Shown: piece by piece, positions 1-8,971 of the stretch
Position numbering within the stretch: position 1 is the stretch's first letter
Layout: the number at the start of each line of letters is the position of its first letter
Position numbers and translations under genes: made by a program
DNA from: Aminiphilus circumscriptus DSM 16581
Lineage (GTDB): Bacteria; Synergistota; Synergistia; Synergistales; Aminiphilaceae
NCBI RefSeq assembly: GCF_000526375.1
Contig: NZ_JAFY01000002.1
Span: 744,001-808,000, forward strand
Reading direction: 5' to 3'
DNA length: 64,000 nucleotides
The notes under the pieces: generated by a model
The model's input: only the letters and a program-made list of their open reading frames with translations
What the model was told of the DNA's origin: nothing
Database searches by the model: none

Positions 1-203
1 TATTCAGGGTTTTCCTAAAATTGAGTCTCAGGACCCATTCTACTCGCTCAAGGGCGATTGTGCCAGATCAAGAACACATCGCGACGGATCTTTTTCCGCA
101 AGGGCGTCATGAGTTCTCTCGAACGAGAGAGGCGCCGCAAACAACATTTCTCCTGTACGGATGCCCGCTCTGGTTTCTGCCGCGGCGGTCCGTTGCGGTG
201 CCG

Positions 204-2321
204 TCAAGGAAGATCGAACTTCCGAGAGGCGAAGCGGAGAAACCGTTCCGCCCATTCGGGATCGAACTGAGTGCCCGCGCAGCGCCGGATCTCCTCCCGT
301 GCCTCCCCGGGAGAAAGACGCGGTTTATAGAGTCGGTTCGTCATGGATTCGAAGGCGTCAACAAGGGTCATGATGCGGCTTTCCAGAGGAATCGACGTTT
401 CTCTTCCTCCAGCGGGGTACCCCTCACCATTCCACCACTGGTGGTGGCAGCGGATGCCCTCGGCGATGTCGAAAAGCGCGGGAACGGCGAGGGCGATGCG
501 ATGTCCGATCTCGGGATGCCGTCGGATCTCCACGAACTCCTCCTCGGAGAGCGGTTCCGTTTTGGCGAGCAGGCCCGGCTGAATGCCCACCATGCCGATG
601 TCGTGCCAGGCGGCGAGGCGGATCAGACGCTCTCGAAAAACAGGTTCAAACTCGGGTATGGTACTGATGAAATCCTCCATGATGACTGCGCAGTTCTTCA
701 TGTGGTCCTTTCGGTTTTTCTCCTCCTCGTGGATTCGGTAAAGAAAGAACTTCAGGATCGCCTCCCGAGCCTTTTTTCGGTGCTCATCCTTTTGAGCGTA
801 CATGATCTCGTCGGCATCCTTGAAAAGTTCCAGGATGCTTCGTTCCGCCGTTTTGCCCGTGCGCATTCCCCAGGAAAAGAGGACGGGCAGATGTCCCTCC
901 GGGGCGTTGTGGAGGGAGAGTGCTTCCTCAAGCCGGAGCATCATCCGCTTTTCCGTCTCGGGTGAACTGAAGGGAACGAGAACGGCGAATTCGTCGCCGC
1001 CGATGCGGGCGACCACGTCGGCGGCGCGAAACGTGTTCTGAAGTAGCGATGCAGCCTTGCGGATCAATTCGTCTCCCCAAGCATGTCCCAGGGTATCGTT
1101 CACGAGTTTGAGTCCATCCAGATCGCAGATCACCACCGTGACGGGGTCGAATCGTCCTGTGCCGTGGCGGTGCATCTCTTCTTCGAAGAGCGTACGGTTT
1201 GCAAGGCCGGTGAGAGAATCCTGGAGCGAGCGTTCTCGGAGTTGCTGCATGGCGACCTGAACCCGTTCTTTCAGGTCGTCCACGGCGAGGGCGACGGTGC
1301 CGAGTTCCTGGGGAAGCCGTTCGACGGTTTCGGAAGGATATTTGGTGTAGTTGCCCTCTCCCACGGCGGAGACTCCCGCGAGGAGTGTGGAAAGGGCGCG
1401 GGACATGCGGGAGAAAAGAAGCAGGAAGAAGAGAACTCCCAGTGCGGCGAAGAGCGTGACGGACAGAATACTGAAGCGGACCATACGAGTTGTGGACTGC
1501 TGGTACTCCCCCAGGGTCATTTCCGCGCCGAGAATCAGGTCCCGCCCCTCAAGAAAGGTGAGGAGTCTGTAATAGTGTTCTCCTCTTTCGTCTTTCCCCT
1601 GGAGGAGGAGGGAACCTTTTCGTCCTGTCAGGAGCGGGTGGGCTCGAGGATCCTCCGCGAGGTTTGTTCCGAATATCCGCTCGCTTGCCTTCGGGCCGGA
1701 CAGAAGATGACCCATTCCGTCATAGAGGAGAAAACGCCCTGTTTCACCGAAGTGCATTTTTCCGATAAGGTGGGCCAGATTTTCCAGGAGGGCCGAGCCC
1801 AAGACCAGCCCATCGAAAGTTCCCTGTCGGAAGACAGGAACGGAGAAGAGGATGAGCGTGTTACCGGAAACTCTTCCCACGAGAGGTGGTGTGATGAATT
1901 CCTCTCCCCTGTGGGCGGCCTGGAAATACTCCCGGTCCCGAAGATCCGGCGAATTTTCGGGACGTATGCCGAGACTGCTGTCGACCAGGAAACGCCCTTC
2001 CTCGTCGACATACGCCACGCCGGCCAAATCTTTCCGGCTCTCGGCGAAACGAAGGAAATCCCTGTACATCGCTTCCAAGTCTCTGTTTTCGACGGAGCTG
2101 ATCCCGGCAATGGCGCGGATTTCCTCGAGATTCGCGAGATACCAGCGGGAGAAAAAGGCAACCTGAAGGTTCAGAATACTCTCGAGGCGTTCCGTGAGAG
2201 AGACGTGCGTATGGTGGCGTTCGGTCAAAAAGAACGCCAAGGGAGAAAGGGCAACCACGAGGAGGAACAGTAGCAGAAAGACAATGAACATGCCGCGAAT
2301 GCTTTTCGGCGGAATCGTCAT
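204..2321 (-). CDS. Membrane-bound GGDEF / HD-GYP cyclic-di-GMP turnover protein
   Basis: This is a bifunctional cyclic-di-GMP enzyme. The N-terminus has a membrane segment (about residues 10-33), then a ~230-residue extracytoplasmic sensor region of Cache type, a second membrane helix near 282-304 and a HAMP-like linker. A GGDEF domain follows: it reads ARIGGDEF near residue 440 and keeps an RxxD inhibitory site (RAAD) five residues upstream. The C-terminal HD-GYP domain shows WHDIG near 573 and HHQWWNGEGYP near 632. Both active-site signatures look intact, so synthesis and hydrolysis are both possible, which is an inference. The start chosen (MTIPPKSIRGM) lies just before the first helix and has a GGGAG upstream. 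An in-frame ATG at 2414 would add 31 residues. It is a single-gene unit with no partner next to it. Confidence 0.9.
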   Translation of the reverse strand: MTIPPKSIRGMFIVFLLLFLLVVALSPLAFFLTERHHTHVSLTERLESILNLQVAFFSRWYLANLEEIRAIAGISSVENRDLEAMYRDFLRFAESRKDLAGVAYVDEEGRFLVDSSLGIRPENSPDLRDREYFQAAHRGEEFITPPLVGRVSGNTLILFSVPVFRQGTFDGLVLGSALLENLAHLIGKMHFGETGRFLLYDGMGHLLSGPKASERIFGTNLAEDPRAHPLLTGRKGSLLLQGKDERGEHYYRLLTFLEGRDLILGAEMTLGEYQQSTTRMVRFSILSVTLFAALGVLFFLLLFSRMSRALSTLLAGVSAVGEGNYTKYPSETVERLPQELGTVALAVDDLKERVQVAMQQLRERSLQDSLTGLANRTLFEEEMHRHGTGRFDPVTVVICDLDGLKLVNDTLGHAWGDELIRKAASLLQNTFRAADVVARIGGDEFAVLVPFSSPETEKRMMLRLEEALSLHNAPEGHLPVLFSWGMRTGKTAERSILELFKDADEIMYAQKDEHRKKAREAILKFFLYRIHEEEKNRKDHMKNCAVIMEDFISTIPEFEPVFRERLIRLAAWHDIGMVGIQPGLLAKTEPLSEEEFVEIRRHPEIGHRIALAVPALFDIAEGIRCHHQWWNGEGYPAGGRETSIPLESRIMTLVDAFESMTNRLYKPRLSPGEAREEIRRCAGTQFDPEWAERFLRFASRKFDLP

Positions 2322-2414
2322 AGCGGGAAGATTCTCCCTTTCACAGAAACGGATGTCGATCGCCATCGCCGAGTAGTGGCCGAGAAGACGACGAAGTCGT
2401 TTCATAGTCCTCAT

Positions 2415-2885
2415 GTCGATTGTACGCTCTCAAAGAGCGTTGACACAAGGTAGATCGAGGGTTTTCCCCGTGTGTCTTTTGCGGACTCTCCGTGAAGAAG
2501 GGGCCTGAAACTGGGATTCGCCTCCACCGCAAGGATGTGTCTTCTCCAAGGTGAGGAACATCGAATGGACTGTTGGAAAGACAACGGGATTGCCGACGTT
2601 GTGTAACACTTTTCCTGGTATTTTCCTGGTATTCTTGGAAGGTACAAAGGAGTGCTTTCTCCTTCTCCGACGCGTGGTCTTTGGAAAGTAAAAAACAATG
2701 GTCCGAGAGTCCTTCTGGAAGGTGAAAAACATGGAACGACAGTGACGAGCCGAACGGGGTCTGCGCATGCGAGAGCTTGAAGCGCTTACGGGAGAGACGA
2801 AGGCCACCATCCTCGGGAGTGAGAGGGTTGGCTGCGGATCCGCTTCCCTGAAAGCAGCCGACAGTGAAAGAGAAGAAAATCGAGG
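2415..2885. other. Intergenic region with short imperfect repeats
   Basis: This 470-bp stretch separates the cyclic-di-GMP gene from the TolC gene. It holds a tandem 11-bp repeat (TTTTCCTGGTA at 2610-2620 and 2621-2631). It also has three loose copies of a motif resembling TGGAAGGTGAAAAACATGGA near 2543-2568, 2679-2702 and 2714-2733. A possible regulator fragment begins at 2767. I see no clear promoter or RNA gene. Confidence 0.5.
2767..2811 (+). pseudogene. Possible remnant of a helix-turn-helix regulator N-terminus
   Basis: An ATG here opens MRELEALTGETKATI. That strongly resembles the first helices of MerR/TetR-like regulators, which often begin MRELExLTGxxRATI and continue into a winged helix. 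After residue 15 the match stops abruptly, and the frame ends after a short unrelated stretch. Such regulators commonly sit in front of TolC-containing efflux operons, and a TolC gene follows about 100 bp later. It may be the stub of a deleted regulator, but chance similarity over 15 residues is possible. Confidence 0.3.
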
Positions 2886-2906
2886 ATGCGAGAGAGAGGG
2901 ATTCGC

Positions 2907-4304
2907 ATGTCCGTGAGAAGAACCCATTCCGTGCCGTTGCGGTGTCCTCAGGTACATCGCCGTTTTTCGAAAGAGCGTTCCGCCTGGTGGACCCATGGGA
3001 TGGCCTGCCCCGAAACCTCAGGTCTTCGCGGCATTCTCGCGGTGTTTCTTTTCATCGTGGGCGTTCTGGTGGTGTCCTTTCCCGCAGTCGCTGCGGAGAT
3101 TTCCCTGCCGGAGTACCTGCACCTGGTTCTCGGGGAAAACAAGGAGGCCAAGGCGTCCCTCGCCAGGGTCGAGAGCGCCCGCGCCTCGGTGGCATTCACC
3201 GCGGCGGAACAGCGCATGAACGTGGGCGTCAAGGGGGAGACCGCCAGGGTTCTTCGGGAGGAGGAGGGGCAGTACGCGCTTTCCCTGGCTCTCAGCCAGC
3301 GCATCGATCTGTGGGGAAAGTACGACCTCCAGGAACGGGCAGCTCTTCTGGCCTTGGACGCTCGCAGGGCGACGCACGCCCAACTCGTGAACACCCTGCT
3401 CACCGATGCGGAGGGTGCCTACTGGACGGCTTTCATGGCCCGCAAGAATCTGGTTCTCTATGAGAGCCTCATCCATCAGCGCGAGGAGGATCTGCGTGTC
3501 GCGGAGGAACGCTATCGCGTGGGAGCCGCTCCCCGCCTCGACGTGATTCGTGCCTCGGTGCAGCTCGAAAAAGTTCGGGGTGAGGCGACCCGGGCCGAGG
3601 CGATCCATCGCGATGCCCTGGCCTCTCTCGCGAGACTCGCGGGAGGAACGGCGGTGGAACCTCCCGAGACGCAACTGGAGAAACCGGAGCTTTCGTTCCC
3701 CGTTGACCTTTCTCGGGCGGAGAGACAGCGCCCAGACCTGCAAGTCGCCCGCATCACGGAGGAGCTGGCTAAAGTGGAGAGGGATCTGGCCAAGCTTGGC
3801 ATGAAGCCCACGCTGGATGCGTCGCTTCAGTACACCATCCTCACCGATTCGTCCAAGGCGAGCGTTCCCCAGGAGGACGGCATGCTCTCCCTGGTGCTGG
3901 GAGTCACCCTGTACGACGGAGGCGCCACGAAGGCCGATACGGCACGAAAGGAACATCTCGTCGCCGCGGCGGGTTTCGACCGCGAGGACCGGCGGGATGC
4001 CCTTGTCAAGGAGCTTGCGTCAGCGACGCACCGGTGGGAGAAAGCTCTGGCGCTGGAACGGACCAAGGCCAAGGAAGTGGAGCTTGCGGTGGAGGAACTC
4101 CGCATTACCAGGCTCCGCTACGAGACCGGGGCCGGAACCCAGCTCGACCTTCTGGATTCCCAGGTGAACGAGCAGAGTGCCGCCACGGAATATCTGGATG
4201 CGGTGAAGGAGATGTACCTCGCGTTGGTGGATCTGCGGAGCGCCCTGGGGGAATACGCGGTGCAATACGCGCACGAGGCGGGATCGACCACGTCCATTCC
4301 CTGA
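2907..4304 (+). CDS. TolC-family outer-membrane channel protein
   Basis: The product (~465 residues) is a TolC/OEP-type channel that lets efflux or type I secretion systems cross the outer membrane. A signal peptide is clear (GILAVFLFIVGVLVVSFPAVAA, cleavage before EISL). After it come long alanine-, glutamate- and arginine-rich helices typical of the coiled-coil barrel. The usual internal repeat is visible: one half ends near LARLAGG and the second carries RYETGAGTQLDLLDSQ. The start at 2907 is preceded by GAGAGGG; ATGs at 2886 and 3000 are alternatives. No adaptor or inner-membrane pump gene accompanies it, so its partner must be elsewhere. Confidence 0.9.
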   Translation: MSVRRTHSVPLRCPQVHRRFSKERSAWWTHGMACPETSGLRGILAVFLFIVGVLVVSFPAVAAEISLPEYLHLVLGENKEAKASLARVESARASVAFTAAEQRMNVGVKGETARVLREEEGQYALSLALSQRIDLWGKYDLQERAALLALDARRATHAQLVNTLLTDAEGAYWTAFMARKNLVLYESLIHQREEDLRVAEERYRVGAAPRLDVIRASVQLEKVRGEATRAEAIHRDALASLARLAGGTAVEPPETQLEKPELSFPVDLSRAERQRPDLQVARITEELAKVERDLAKLGMKPTLDASLQYTILTDSSKASVPQEDGMLSLVLGVTLYDGGATKADTARKEHLVAAAGFDREDRRDALVKELASATHRWEKALALERTKAKEVELAVEELRITRLRYETGAGTQLDLLDSQVNEQSAATEYLDAVKEMYLALVDLRSALGEYAVQYAHEAGSTTSIP

Positions 4305-4332
4305 GCGTCGGTGGCGTACGAGTGGCCATGAG

Positions 4333-4356
4333 GGGTGCGACGAGGCGCCCTTTTTT
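4333..4356 (+). terminator. Intrinsic terminator after the TolC gene
   Basis: GGGTGC (4333-4338) pairs with GCGCCC (4345-4350) across a six-base loop and is followed by six T residues. It lies 29 bp beyond the stop codon of the channel gene. Confidence 0.65.
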
Positions 4357-4637
4357 CCGACCATCCTGGAGGAAGAATGATTATGGCGGGGAAATAGGCG
4401 AACATCTTCCGTCAGAGGCTCTCCGGAGCGAAAGATGCGCCGTGTCGTGGAGGTGAACAATCTCACCCGTACAACAACAACATGTGGCGTGATCCCGGGC
4501 GATGCACACGATTTCCGGAGGCTTTGTCCAGGGAAGGGATGGTTCATGCCGCATTTTGAGGCGACGTGTTGAAGAACAGCGCTTCCACGGGAGTGCGACG
4601 GCTTCTCTTAGAAAGGGAAGGTGTTTTGCACTCAAGA

Positions 4638-4682
4638 AAGCGGCGAAGACTCGGAGGTGTTCTTTCCGGGTTTTCGCCGCTT
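4638..4682 (-). terminator. Hairpin downstream of the GntR gene
   Basis: AAGCGGCGAA (4638-4647) and TTCGCCGCTT (4673-4682) form a perfect 10-bp inverted repeat. On the minus strand the stem is followed by a short T-rich stretch (TTTCTTG). It starts about 37 bp past the stop of the minus-strand regulator. The rest of 4357-4718 shows nothing else. Confidence 0.5.
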
Positions 4683-4718
4683 CTTTTGGAATGTTTCGCC
4701 GGAATTTCGCTGGAAAAC

Positions 4719-5462
4719 TCAGGCCAGGCGATCAGCAGGCGTTTTTTTGTTGGGAGAGATGAGGCTCTGAATGCGGTCCCTGGATTTTTCCAGGTGGCGT
4801 ATCGATGCGGCTTTTGCCGCTTCGGAATCCTGTCTCTCGATGGCCTCCACGAGATCCCGGTGCTCCGAGAGAACCGTGTCGGGCCATTTTTCGTAGGGAA
4901 GCTTCTCCCGCTCCTGATGGCCCACGGACGCGATGGCGTCCGTGTAGAGCTTCGACAGGCCCTCGTACACCCGAAGGAGCACCGCATTGTGCGCCGCCTT
5001 GACGATCAAGGAGTGGAGGATCGCATTGTAACGGGCTCCGAGGACGCCGATGTCCGGATGGTGTGTTCTCCAAAGGTTCTCCAGATAATCCAGGGCGTCC
5101 CGGATCTGTTCCATGTCCCGGTCGGTTCTGCGGAGTGCCGCGAAGGCCGCGGTGGGGCTTTCGATCATGACCCGCAGCTCGAAGACCTGGGCGATGGAAT
5201 CCACGGGCCAGGCAGTGAGGAGATTCAGGCTGTCCAGGATGCTGTTGGTGCCCTCCCCGCCGACGAACATGCCCTGGCGCTCCCGGATGTCGATGACGCC
5301 CAACGCCTCCAGGGCGATGAGTGCCTCCCGAAGATAGGAGCGCTTGACGTCAAAGTGTTCGGCCAGATCCCGCTCGGGGAGGAGCATGTCTCCCTTGGTG
5401 ATTTCTCCCGCCTGGAGAGCCAGGTAGATTTTTTGGATGAGTTGTCGTTTTCCTTCGTTCAT
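4719..5462 (-). CDS. FadR-type GntR transcriptional regulator (proposed sugar-acid repressor)
   Basis: A 247-residue regulator. The N-terminal winged helix-turn-helix shows KGDMLLPERDLAEHFDVKRS followed by LREALIALEALGVIDIRERQG, the classic GntR signature. The remaining ~160 residues are an all-helical FCD ligand-binding domain, with H at HSLIVKAAHN and H at SEHRDLVEAI as likely metal-site residues. The start at 5462 has GGGAG upstream; in-frame codons further upstream add an unlikely N-terminus. It is divergent from the uxaA operon, as UxuR/ExuR/LldR-type regulators often are. Two matching 28-bp operator candidates (5606-5633 and 19134-19161) lie just downstream of the promoters of the two catabolic operons. 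I infer that this protein represses both until a sugar acid or its breakdown product is bound. Confidence 0.9.
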   Translation of the reverse strand: MNEGKRQLIQKIYLALQAGEITKGDMLLPERDLAEHFDVKRSYLREALIALEALGVIDIRERQGMFVGGEGTNSILDSLNLLTAWPVDSIAQVFELRVMIESPTAAFAALRRTDRDMEQIRDALDYLENLWRTHHPDIGVLGARYNAILHSLIVKAAHNAVLLRVYEGLSKLYTDAIASVGHQEREKLPYEKWPDTVLSEHRDLVEAIERQDSEAAKAASIRHLEKSRDRIQSLISPNKKTPADRLA

Positions 5463-5568
5463 GTCTTTTTCGCTCCCGTCAATGTCGGCGTTTCCCGTTT
5501 TTGTCCGCGTCGTCGCGATCCAAACGTGAAGACAGTAGCACAGTTTTCCCCTCCTCTGCAATTTCCGT

Positions 5569-5597
5569 TTGCTCCGGGGCATTCCCTATGGTACGAT
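5569..5597 (+). promoter_or_regulatory. Promoter of the uxaA operon
   Basis: TTGCTC (5569-5574) and TACGAT (5592-5597) are separated by exactly 17 bp. This gives a moderate sigma-70-like promoter with a start expected near 5604. It is the only reasonable pair between the divergent regulator and uxaA. The operator at 5606-5633 begins at about the transcription start. Confidence 0.5.
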
Positions 5598-5605
5598 ATT
5601 TTGGA

Positions 5606-5633
5606 AATTTGGTCGAGCTTGGTCGATCAGAAA
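5606..5633 (+). promoter_or_regulatory. Operator copy A, candidate GntR site
   Basis: The 28-bp site begins AATTTGGTCGAGCT and ends TGGTCGATCAGAAA. It is an imperfect palindrome containing two TTGGTCGA direct repeats. It matches operator copy B (19134-19161) at 22 of 28 positions in the same orientation relative to transcription. Both copies lie immediately downstream of a promoter, which suits repression. Confidence 0.6.
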
Positions 5634-5745
5634 TTTCGTTCAACAGCGAACACGTGAGGAACACATTTCTCCGGAAGTGCTTTTCTCTGGAAAATTCCGG
5701 TACAGCATCTTGGACGGGTACATATGTTGCGAGGAGGATGGGTCC

Positions 5746-6012
5746 ATGGCCATGAAGGAAGCACTGCGCATCGCCGAAGGAGACAGCGTTGCGGTGGCTC
5801 TCACGCCCCTCGGCGAGGGAGAGGTGGTTACGGTGGGCTCGCACACTGTTCTGGTGTGCGAGCGGATCCCCGCGTATCACAAGTTCGCCCTGGAGGACAT
5901 TCGAGCCGGGGAGAAGGTCTTCAAATACGGGGAGATCATCGGAGAGGCCGTCACGGACATCACCAGGGGAAGTCACGTGCACGTCCACAATGTGAGAAGC
6001 CTGCGGGGGTAG
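5746..6012 (+). CDS. UxaA-family dehydratase, small SAF-domain subunit
   Basis: This 88-residue protein is the N-terminal (SAF domain) half of the altronate/galactarate/sulfolactate dehydratase family. Family hallmarks visible are the middle segment CERIPAYHKFALEDIRAGE, the motif YGEIIGEAVTDI and the closing GSHVHVHN. In relatives such as SuyA or split UxaA it pairs with the large subunit, which is the next gene five bases later. The start at 5746 has GAGGAGG eight bases upstream; the ATG two codons on is less well placed. It is the first gene of the operon controlled from 5569. The substrate is a sugar acid or hydroxy acid and cannot be named from sequence. Confidence 0.88.
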   Translation: MAMKEALRIAEGDSVAVALTPLGEGEVVTVGSHTVLVCERIPAYHKFALEDIRAGEKVFKYGEIIGEAVTDITRGSHVHVHNVRSLRG

Positions 6013-6017
6013 AGCGA

Positions 6018-7178
6018 ATGCGAACGATCAGGGCGTACAAGAGGACCGATGGTTCCGTGGGCATCCGCAACAAGGTGCTCGTCCTTCCCTCCGTGGTCTG
6101 CGCCGCGGAGACGGCGCGCATGATCGCCGGACAGGTCCAGGGGGCGGTGTCGCTGCAGAACCATCTCGGATGCGGGCAGATCGGCGAGGACGCGAAAATG
6201 ACCATCGACACGCTGGTGGGGCTGGGAAGAAACCCCAACGTGTTCGGCGTTCTCGTGGTGGGGCTCGGGTGCGAGACCGCAAGGCCCCACGCCGTTGCGG
6301 AGGCTATCGCCGCCTCGGGAAAACCTGTGGAGTGCGTGGTTATTCAGGAACTGGGGGGCACTCTCAACACCATCCGCGAAGGTGTCCGCCTTGCCATGGA
6401 TCTGGTCCAGCGGGCGAGCATGGAGGAACGCGTTCCCTGTGACGCGGCGGATCTTTGCGTGGCGGTGGAGTGCGGCGGTTCGGACCCCACGTCGGGCATC
6501 GCCGCCAATCCCTCCGTGGGCTCCGCCTGCGACCGGGTGGTCGCCGCAGGGGGGACGGTGATCCTCAGTGAGACCACGGAACTCATCGGCGCGGAACACC
6601 TTCTCGCCAAGAGGGCCGTCACGCCCGAGGTCGGCGAGGCCCTGAAGGCGATCTGCCGCAGGATGGAGCAGCGCGCCGCCGACATGGGAACGAGTCTGCG
6701 CGGGGGCAATCCCTCGCCGGGCAACATCGAGGGCGGTCTCACCACGCTGGAGGAAAAATCCCTGGGCTGCGTGCACAAGGCGGGAACCTCGCCGCTTCAG
6801 GAGGTGCTCCCCTACGGTGCCGCGCCCACGAAAAAGGGACTTGTCATGATGGACACGCCCGGATTCGACATCGACTCCGTCACGGGTATGGTGGCGGGCG
6901 GAGCACAGCTCTGTGTCTTCACCACGGGGCTCGGAACACCCGTGGGCAATCCCATTGCGCCGGTCATCAAGGTGACGGGCAATCCCGTCACGTACGGGCG
7001 CATGCGGGACAACCTCGACATCAACGCAGGGCGCATCCTGGAGGAGGGGCTTTCCATCGACGAGATGGGGGAGGAGATCTGGAGGGAGATCCTCGCCGTG
7101 GCGGAGGGAAAACAGACCCGCTCGGAAATCCTCGGTTACTGTGAATCGAGCTTTTGGCGCTGCGGCACCTGCGTGTGA
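6018..7178 (+). CDS. UxaA-family dehydratase, large catalytic subunit
   Basis: This 386-residue protein is the catalytic half of a UxaA/GarD/SuyB-type enzyme, an iron-dependent lyase that dehydrates aldonic acids to 2-keto-3-deoxy acids. Family motifs appear in order: RTDGSVGIRN near the start, LGCGQIGED, VGLGCET, QELGGT, ECGGSDPTSG, ETTELIGAEH and PSPGNIEGGLTTLEEKSLGC. The C-terminus is cysteine-rich (CESSFWRCGTCV), which could contribute metal ligands. It follows the SAF subunit with a five-base gap and precedes an IlvD/Edd dehydratase, so two unrelated dehydratase families share one operon. Altronate, galactarate and sulfolactate activities are all known in the family, so the substrate is left open. 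Confidence 0.9.
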   Translation: MRTIRAYKRTDGSVGIRNKVLVLPSVVCAAETARMIAGQVQGAVSLQNHLGCGQIGEDAKMTIDTLVGLGRNPNVFGVLVVGLGCETARPHAVAEAIAASGKPVECVVIQELGGTLNTIREGVRLAMDLVQRASMEERVPCDAADLCVAVECGGSDPTSGIAANPSVGSACDRVVAAGGTVILSETTELIGAEHLLAKRAVTPEVGEALKAICRRMEQRAADMGTSLRGGNPSPGNIEGGLTTLEEKSLGCVHKAGTSPLQEVLPYGAAPTKKGLVMMDTPGFDIDSVTGMVAGGAQLCVFTTGLGTPVGNPIAPVIKVTGNPVTYGRMRDNLDINAGRILEEGLSIDEMGEEIWREILAVAEGKQTRSEILGYCESSFWRCGTCV

Positions 7179-7247
7179 TTCGGAGACCAGCGACGTCGTC
7201 CCGGAGGGGATGGCGTCGGAGAGAACGCTGACTCTGGAAAGAAGTGG

Positions 7248-8930
7248 ATGAGGAACATGGCTGGACGAGGACAAGACGGGCGTGACATCACCGGAGCCTA
7301 TTACTTGGGGCTCATGCACGGCGCGGGATATCGGAGCGGTGATCTCCGCAAACCGCTCATCGGCATCGTCAATTCCTGGACGGATGTGAATCCAGGGCAC
7401 AGGCCGCTGCGAGAGTTGGCCGGATTCGTCAAGGAGGGCGTCTGGGCGGGGGGCGGCGCGCCGGGGGAGTTCACGGTTCCCGCTCCCTGTGACGGTATGG
7501 CCCAGGGGCATGGCATGCACTATGTGCTTCCCCAGAGGGATCTCATCGCCGCCTCCGTCGAGGCCATGGTGGAGGCCCACGGTTTCGACGGGCTGGTGAT
7601 GCTCGCCTCGTGCGACAAGATCATTCCGGGTATGCTCATGGCGGCGGCGCGGCTGAATCTGCCCACCCTCTTTCTCACCGCGGGGGCCATGCTTCCCTTT
7701 TCCGAGGGAGGAAGAACCTTCGTGACCTCGGATCTCAAGGAGGCCATCGGAAAAAGGAACAGCGGCGCTATCGACGACGAGACCTTCCAGCGCTGGACCT
7801 GCGGTTTCTGCGCCTCCGGCGGCACCTGTTCCATGTTCGGAACGGCCAACACCATGGGCACCTTTCTGGAGGCGACGGGGGTGGCGCCCTTCGGCTCCGC
7901 CACCATGCTCTTCTGCGATGCCGCCAAGGTGCGACAGGCCCGGGACGTGGGAGAACGGATCGTCGCCCTGGTTCGGGAGAAGCGCCCGCTCTCGCTCTTT
8001 CTCAACGCCGCGTCCATGACGAACGGCATCAAATACGTTTCGGCCACGGGGGGATCGACGAACGCCGTGCTCCACACGCTGGCTCTGGCGAAGGTGCTCG
8101 GAATGGACCTCGACCTAAGGCGTTTCGATGCCATTCAGGAATCCGTTCCCGTCGTGGCCAAGTTCAAGCCCTCGGCGGAGCCCAACATCGACGACTATCA
8201 TCGTGCGGGAGGAGTGCGGGGCGTGCTCGCCACCATCCGGGAACATCTGGACACCACGGTGTCCCTCGCCATGGGCGGAACGCTGGCGGAGAGCCTTGAC
8301 ATTCCGGGAACGCCCGTGGATCGTCAAGTCATCCGCTCCCTCGCGGAACCGCTTCACGAGAAGGGGTGTTTCTCCATTCTCTCGGGAAATCTGGCTCCCC
8401 TCGGGGCGGTGGTGAAGAAGAGCGGCGTGGATCCCCGCATGTTCCATCACGTGGGGTCCGCGGTGGTGTTCGACTCCGAGGAGGATGTCCGGACCTTCCT
8501 TCTCTCGAAAAAGGTTGAGCCCGGTTCGGTTCTGGTGGTACGCTACGAAGGACCCAAGGGAGGTCCCGGCATGCGGGAACTCTCCATACCGGCGGCCATG
8601 CTCGTGGGTATGGGACTCGCCTCGTCGGTCGCCATGGTTACGGACGGACGCTTTTCCGGTGCCACCCGAGGTCCCTGCGTGGGGCACGTGGCTCCCGAGG
8701 CGTGGGTGGGTGGTCCCCTGGCGCTCGTCCGCGACGGTGACCGTATCGAAATCGATCTGGAGCGCAAGCTCCTCCAGCTTCATGTGAGCGAGGCCGAACT
8801 GGAACACCGCCGCGGCGGGGTGAGACGTCCGGAACGGCCCCTTCGCGGCATGCTCGCCGCCTATCGCGCCGGAGTCGGATCCGCTCATGAGGGTGCGCTC
8901 TGGCTCTACCGGGAGAATTCCGAGAAATAG
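7248..8930 (+). CDS. IlvD/Edd-family sugar-acid dehydratase
   Basis: A 560-residue member of the dihydroxy-acid / phosphogluconate dehydratase family, which uses an Fe-S cluster to dehydrate 2,3-dihydroxy acids. Visible motifs are [10 protein letters not shown] near residue 123, [17 protein letters not shown] near 186 (both with cluster cysteines), [15 protein letters not shown] and the C-terminal [18 protein letters not shown] followed by [13 protein letters not shown]. No ilvB/ilvC neighbours exist, whereas sugar-acid genes surround it. A catabolic aldonate dehydratase (arabonate, xylonate or gluconate type) is therefore more likely than branched-chain amino-acid synthesis. An ATG three codons downstream is an alternative start. 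Confidence 0.9.
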   Translation: MRNMAGRGQDGRDITGAYYLGLMHGAGYRSGDLRKPLIGIVNSWTDVNPGHRPLRELAGFVKEGVWAGGGAPGEFTVPAPCDGMAQGHGMHYVLPQRDLIAASVEAMVEAHGFDGLVMLASCDKIIPGMLMAAARLNLPTLFLTAGAMLPFSEGGRTFVTSDLKEAIGKRNSGAIDDETFQRWTCGFCASGGTCSMFGTANTMGTFLEATGVAPFGSATMLFCDAAKVRQARDVGERIVALVREKRPLSLFLNAASMTNGIKYVSATGGSTNAVLHTLALAKVLGMDLDLRRFDAIQESVPVVAKFKPSAEPNIDDYHRAGGVRGVLATIREHLDTTVSLAMGGTLAESLDIPGTPVDRQVIRSLAEPLHEKGCFSILSGNLAPLGAVVKKSGVDPRMFHHVGSAVVFDSEEDVRTFLLSKKVEPGSVLVVRYEGPKGGPGMRELSIPAAMLVGMGLASSVAMVTDGRFSGATRGPCVGHVAPEAWVGGPLALVRDGDRIEIDLERKLLQLHVSEAELEHRRGGVRRPERPLRGMLAAYRAGVGSAHEGALWLYRENSEK

Positions 8931-8971
8931 GACACGGACGCTACCAGGAAACGAAAAGGAGAGGACGACAA

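Noticed and set aside
1-15. The first bases TATTCAGGGTTTTCC resemble the right end of the MITE family
   Set aside because: The match needs a gap and substitutions, and the rest of the element would lie outside the window, so it cannot be verified.
5973-8075. 700-codon minus-strand open frame
   Set aside because: It is antisense to the uxaA large subunit and the IlvD-type gene. Its histidine-, arginine- and glycine-rich composition is that of a shadow frame.
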